From Candidatus Dormiibacterota bacterium (GTDB lineage Bacteria > Acidobacteriota > Polarisedimenticolia > Gp22-AA2), in contig DASQAT010000014.1 in assembly GCA_035635555.1 (NCBI GenBank), positions 1 through 34,944 of the forward strand: a stretch of 34,944 nt of DNA, given 5' to 3'. The notes under the pieces were generated by a model. The model did not search any database and had not been told where the DNA came from. It saw nothing but the letters and a program-made list of their open reading frames with translations. Of the stretch, positions 32,428 to 34,944 are shown one piece after another. Position numbers and translations under genes: made by a program. Position 1 is the first letter of the stretch. Every line of letters starts with the position of its first letter.

Positions 32428-34944
32428 ATGAAACAGATCGTCGGCCAATTGTGTCTCGTTCTCCTCCTTCTCCTCGTGGTCCCCCTGGCAGCGCGGGCCG
32501 ATCAGCTCGCGCCCACCGGCGGCGAGCTGCGCGTTCTCACGCGGGGCGGGCCGGTCGAGCAGTGCCCGCTGAAGCACACGGACGTCGTCGCCGAGATCAC
32601 CGGCAACGTGGCGCAGGTCGAGGTGACCCAGACCTTCCAGAATCCCTACGACCGGAAGATCGAGGCGGTCTATGTCTTCCCGCTGCCGGATCGCGCCGCG
32701 GTCAATGACATGGAGATCAAGGTTGGCGAACGGACGATCAAGGGGCTGATCAAGAAGAAGGAGGAGGCCCGGGCCATGTACGAGACGGCCCGCCAGGCCG
32801 GCCATGTCGCCGCCCTTTTGGACCAGGAGCGGCCCAACATCTTCACCCAGTCGGTGGCGAACATCCTGCCCGGCAGAGAGGTGGTGGTGACGATCCGCTA
32901 TTTCGAGACGGTCCCCTACGCCTCGGGCGATTACGAGTTCTCCTTCCCGATGGTGGTCGGACCGCGCTTCATCCCCGGCGATCCCACGACGCAAGGGGAG
33001 CGCGGTCTCTCCCCCGATACGACCGAGGTGCCGGACGCGTCGCGCATCACGCCTCCGGGGATCCGGCCCGAGACGCGCACCGGGCACGACATCTCCCTCG
33101 AGGTGCGTCTGGACGCCGGCGCCACGGTGCGCGAGCTGGTCTCCCCCACGCATCAGATCCGCGTCGAGAGCAACGGACGTGGCGGCGACATCGTCCGGCT
33201 GAAAGACGAGGACTCGATCCCGAACCGGGACTTCGTCCTGCGCTACCGGGTCGATGGCGACGCCCCGAACCTGATCGTCCTTCCCCACCGCGGGGAGGGG
33301 GACGGCTACTTCCTGATGCTCGTCCAGCCCGAGGCGAACCCGTCGGAAACGGACATCACCCCGAAGGAGATGATCTTCGTGGTCGACTGTTCCGGCTCGA
33401 TGAGCGGCGAGCCGATCGAGAAGGTCAAGGAGGCGATGCGATACGCCCTGCAGGGCCTGGATCCGCGCGACACCTTCCAGATCGTGCGCTTCTCGGAACG
33501 GGCAAAGACCTTCGAGCCCGCTCCCGTCCTGGCGACCCCCGGCAACATCGAGCGCGCGCTTCAATACGTCGCCCGCCTGTCGGGCGAGGGCGGCACGATC
33601 ATGCTGGAGGGCGTGAAGACCGCGCTGTCGTACCCGGAGGATCCGGAGCGTCTGCGCATCGTCTCCTTCATGACCGACGGGTACATCGGCAACGAGGAGG
33701 CGATCCTTGCCTACATGTCGAAGCACCTGGGCGGCGCGCGGCTCTTCTCCTTCGGTGTCGGCACCTCCGTCAACCGGTATCTGCTCGACAAGATGGCGGA
33801 TTTCGGCCACGGCGCGGTGAAATACGTCCTGCCTGGCGAGGACTCCGGCAAGTCGATCCGGCGCTTCTACGACCGGATCCGCAGCCCGCACCTCACCGAC
33901 ATCCAGATCGACTGGGGAGGGCTCGGCGTGACCGACATGTACCCCCGCGAGATCCCCGACCTGTTCCTCGGCCAGCCTGTCGCCGTCTATGGCCGCTACG
34001 GGCAGCCGGGGACGTCCGAGGTGATTCTGCGCGCCCGACTGGGGGGCAAGCCGTACGAACAACGCTTCACTGTCGAGCTTCCCGACCGGCAAGACGAAGG
34101 CGAGGCGATCGGCACGCTGTGGGCCCGCGCCCGCATCGAGGACCTCTCCGATCAGCTCATCGTCGGCTCACAACCGGCGCTGGTCGAGGAGATCACCCGC
34201 ATCGCCCTGGCCCACCGACTGGTCTCGAAGTACACCTCCTTCGTCGCCGTCGAGGAACAGATCGACACCGGACCCGAGAACCCGGCGCTCGTCGAGGTGC
34301 CGGTCTGCACCCCGCCCGGCGTCAAGTACGACATGACCTACGCCGCATCGGGGGGAGTCGAGCTGGCGGAGCGCGTCCGGGTCGCCGCCCAGGGCGACGT
34401 CGTCAATGCGGACTCGACCACCACCTCGACGGTCTTCAACTCCGAGTTCATCGAGGCCCTGCCGATCCTGGGGCGCAACTATCAGGACGTCCTGACGCTC
34501 GCCCCGGGCGTGTCGGACGTGGACGGCGACGGCAACCCGACGATTCATGGATCGCGCGACACCGACGTCATCACTCTCGTGGACGGCGTTTCGACCAACG
34601 ACCCGCTCACCGGGAAGCGGGGACAGGAGATCAACATCGACTCGATCCAGGAGATCGAGGTAATGACGGCGGGGGCGACCGCCGAGTTTGGCCGGGGCGA
34701 GGGAGGGTTCGTCACTCTGGTCACCAAGTCGGGCGGGAACGAGTTCGAGGGGAAGTTCAGCTTCTACTGGCGCGGCAAGACGTTCGACGGGGACGGAGCA
34801 GGAATCGACGACCCGAAGCTGCACGGCGGCCTGGGTGAGCTCGGCCTGCGCGACCTGAAATTCAACGACTTCACGCCGTTCCTGTCGCTCGGCGGGCCGA
34901 TCAAGAAGGACAAGGCCTGGTATTACTTCACGGCCGAGTACATC
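32428..34944 (+). CDS. VIT-VWA-TonB-dependent receptor fusion, 3' end beyond the window
   Basis: One open frame of 839 codons runs to the window edge without a stop. A signal peptide (residues 1 to about 25, core LCLVLLLLLVVPLAARA) is followed by a VIT domain at about 30-170 (VEVTQTFQNPYDRKIEAVYVFPLP, then KKKEEARAMYETARQAG). A VWA domain at about 313-480 has an intact metal site: Asp320-Cys-Ser-Gly-Ser, Thr390 and Asp417 in FMTDGYIG. A VIT-protein C-terminal region follows to about 640. From about 660 the chain becomes the plug of an Oar-like TonB-dependent receptor: SEFIEALPILGRNYQDVL, LAPGVSDVDGDGNPTIHGSR, LVDGVSTNDP, AEFGRGEGGFVTLVTKSGGN, then first barrel strands (GKFSFYWRGK, FLSLGGPIKKDKAWYYFTAEY). 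VIT-VWA replaces the carboxypeptidase-like domain usual in Oar proteins. GGAGG lies 7 bases before the ATG. I know of no characterised protein with this order. Confidence 0.85.
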   Translation, partial: MKQIVGQLCLVLLLLLVVPLAARADQLAPTGGELRVLTRGGPVEQCPLKHTDVVAEITGNVAQVEVTQTFQNPYDRKIEAVYVFPLPDRAAVNDMEIKVGERTIKGLIKKKEEARAMYETARQAGHVAALLDQERPNIFTQSVANILPGREVVVTIRYFETVPYASGDYEFSFPMVVGPRFIPGDPTTQGERGLSPDTTEVPDASRITPPGIRPETRTGHDISLEVRLDAGATVRELVSPTHQIRVESNGRGGDIVRLKDEDSIPNRDFVLRYRVDGDAPNLIVLPHRGEGDGYFLMLVQPEANPSETDITPKEMIFVVDCSGSMSGEPIEKVKEAMRYALQGLDPRDTFQIVRFSERAKTFEPAPVLATPGNIERALQYVARLSGEGGTIMLEGVKTALSYPEDPERLRIVSFMTDGYIGNEEAILAYMSKHLGGARLFSFGVGTSVNRYLLDKMADFGHGAVKYVLPGEDSGKSIRRFYDRIRSPHLTDIQIDWGGLGVTDMYPREIPDLFLGQPVAVYGRYGQPGTSEVILRARLGGKPYEQRFTVELPDRQDEGEAIGTLWARARIEDLSDQLIVGSQPALVEEITRIALAHRLVSKYTSFVAVEEQIDTGPENPALVEVPVCTPPGVKYDMTYAASGGVELAERVRVAAQGDVVNADSTTTSTVFNSEFIEALPILGRNYQDVLTLAPGVSDVDGDGNPTIHGSRDTDVITLVDGVSTNDPLTGKRGQEINIDSIQEIEVMTAGATAEFGRGEGGFVTLVTKSGGNEFEGKFSFYWRGKTFDGDGAGIDDPKLHGGLGELGLRDLKFNDFTPFLSLGGPIKKDKAWYYFTAEYI

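Noticed and set aside
29823-32708. A 961-codon open frame on the plus strand, opposite the tricorn gene
   Set aside because: It is antisense to a well-supported gene, is rich in Arg/Gly/Asp/Val as GC-rich shadow frames are, and shows no domain. The same holds for the long plus-strand frames opposite mmsA (5754-7259), the ornithine aminotransferase and the RND genes.
1-34944. CRISPR arrays, rRNA genes, prophage genes, riboswitches
   Set aside because: I looked for spaced direct repeats, rRNA core motifs, phage structural or integrase genes and known aptamer patterns and saw none.

Overview
The window is GC-rich, densely coded bacterial chromosome with very short intergenic gaps, many four-base ATGA gene overlaps and several promoters that sit almost on the start codon. 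The gene mix suggests a Gram-negative heterotroph: CoA-linked aldehyde and acyl-CoA dehydrogenases, three RND pump permeases with adaptors, a tricorn-type protease, a VIT/VWA protein and an Oar-like TonB receptor. An Acidobacteriota-like lineage (for example Thermoanaerobaculia or Vicinamibacteria) is my best guess, but no marker gene fixes the taxonomy. A UGA codon with a SECIS-like hairpin implies that the organism decodes selenocysteine; no sel genes lie in the window.

Layout. 1-1474: an aldehyde dehydrogenase (minus). 1532-3271: a less GC-rich island bounded by 13-bp inverted repeats. It holds a tRNA-like sequence inside a long inverted repeat, a winged-helix-like gene of DUF5343 type, a 47-residue protein with a perfect Shine-Dalgarno sequence, and a second long inverted repeat. 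3413-5070: a glyoxalase-fold protein and an acyl-CoA dehydrogenase (plus). 5083-8368 (minus): an RlmN-like radical SAM enzyme, methylmalonate-semialdehyde dehydrogenase and a selenocysteine peroxiredoxin. 8445-9287 (plus): a degenerate staphylococcal-nuclease domain fused to a TonB C-terminal domain.

9294-16999 (minus): a five-gene unit TetR > outer-membrane factor > adaptor > RND permease > ornithine aminotransferase, in which every junction is an ATGA overlap, with a promoter and a palindromic operator candidate ahead of tetR. 17104-20534 (minus): NamZ-type muramidase > MscS channel > ornithine cyclodeaminase family. 20575-21036 (plus): a secreted protein of unknown function, divergent from namZ across a 40-bp gap with two back-to-back -10 boxes.

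21173-28870 (plus): an adaptor and two tandem RND permeases. 28815-32201 (minus): a secreted tricorn protease homologue whose 3' end overlaps the last permease by 56 bp. 32428-34944 (plus, cut by the window end): one continuous frame that joins a signal peptide, a VIT domain, a VWA domain with an intact MIDAS and the plug and first strands of a TonB-dependent receptor.

The most unusual items are the selenocysteine peroxiredoxin, the VIT-VWA-TonB receptor fusion, the small bounded island, the aminotransferase coupled to a drug-pump operon, and the nuclease-like/TonB_C fusion that has lost its catalytic residues.
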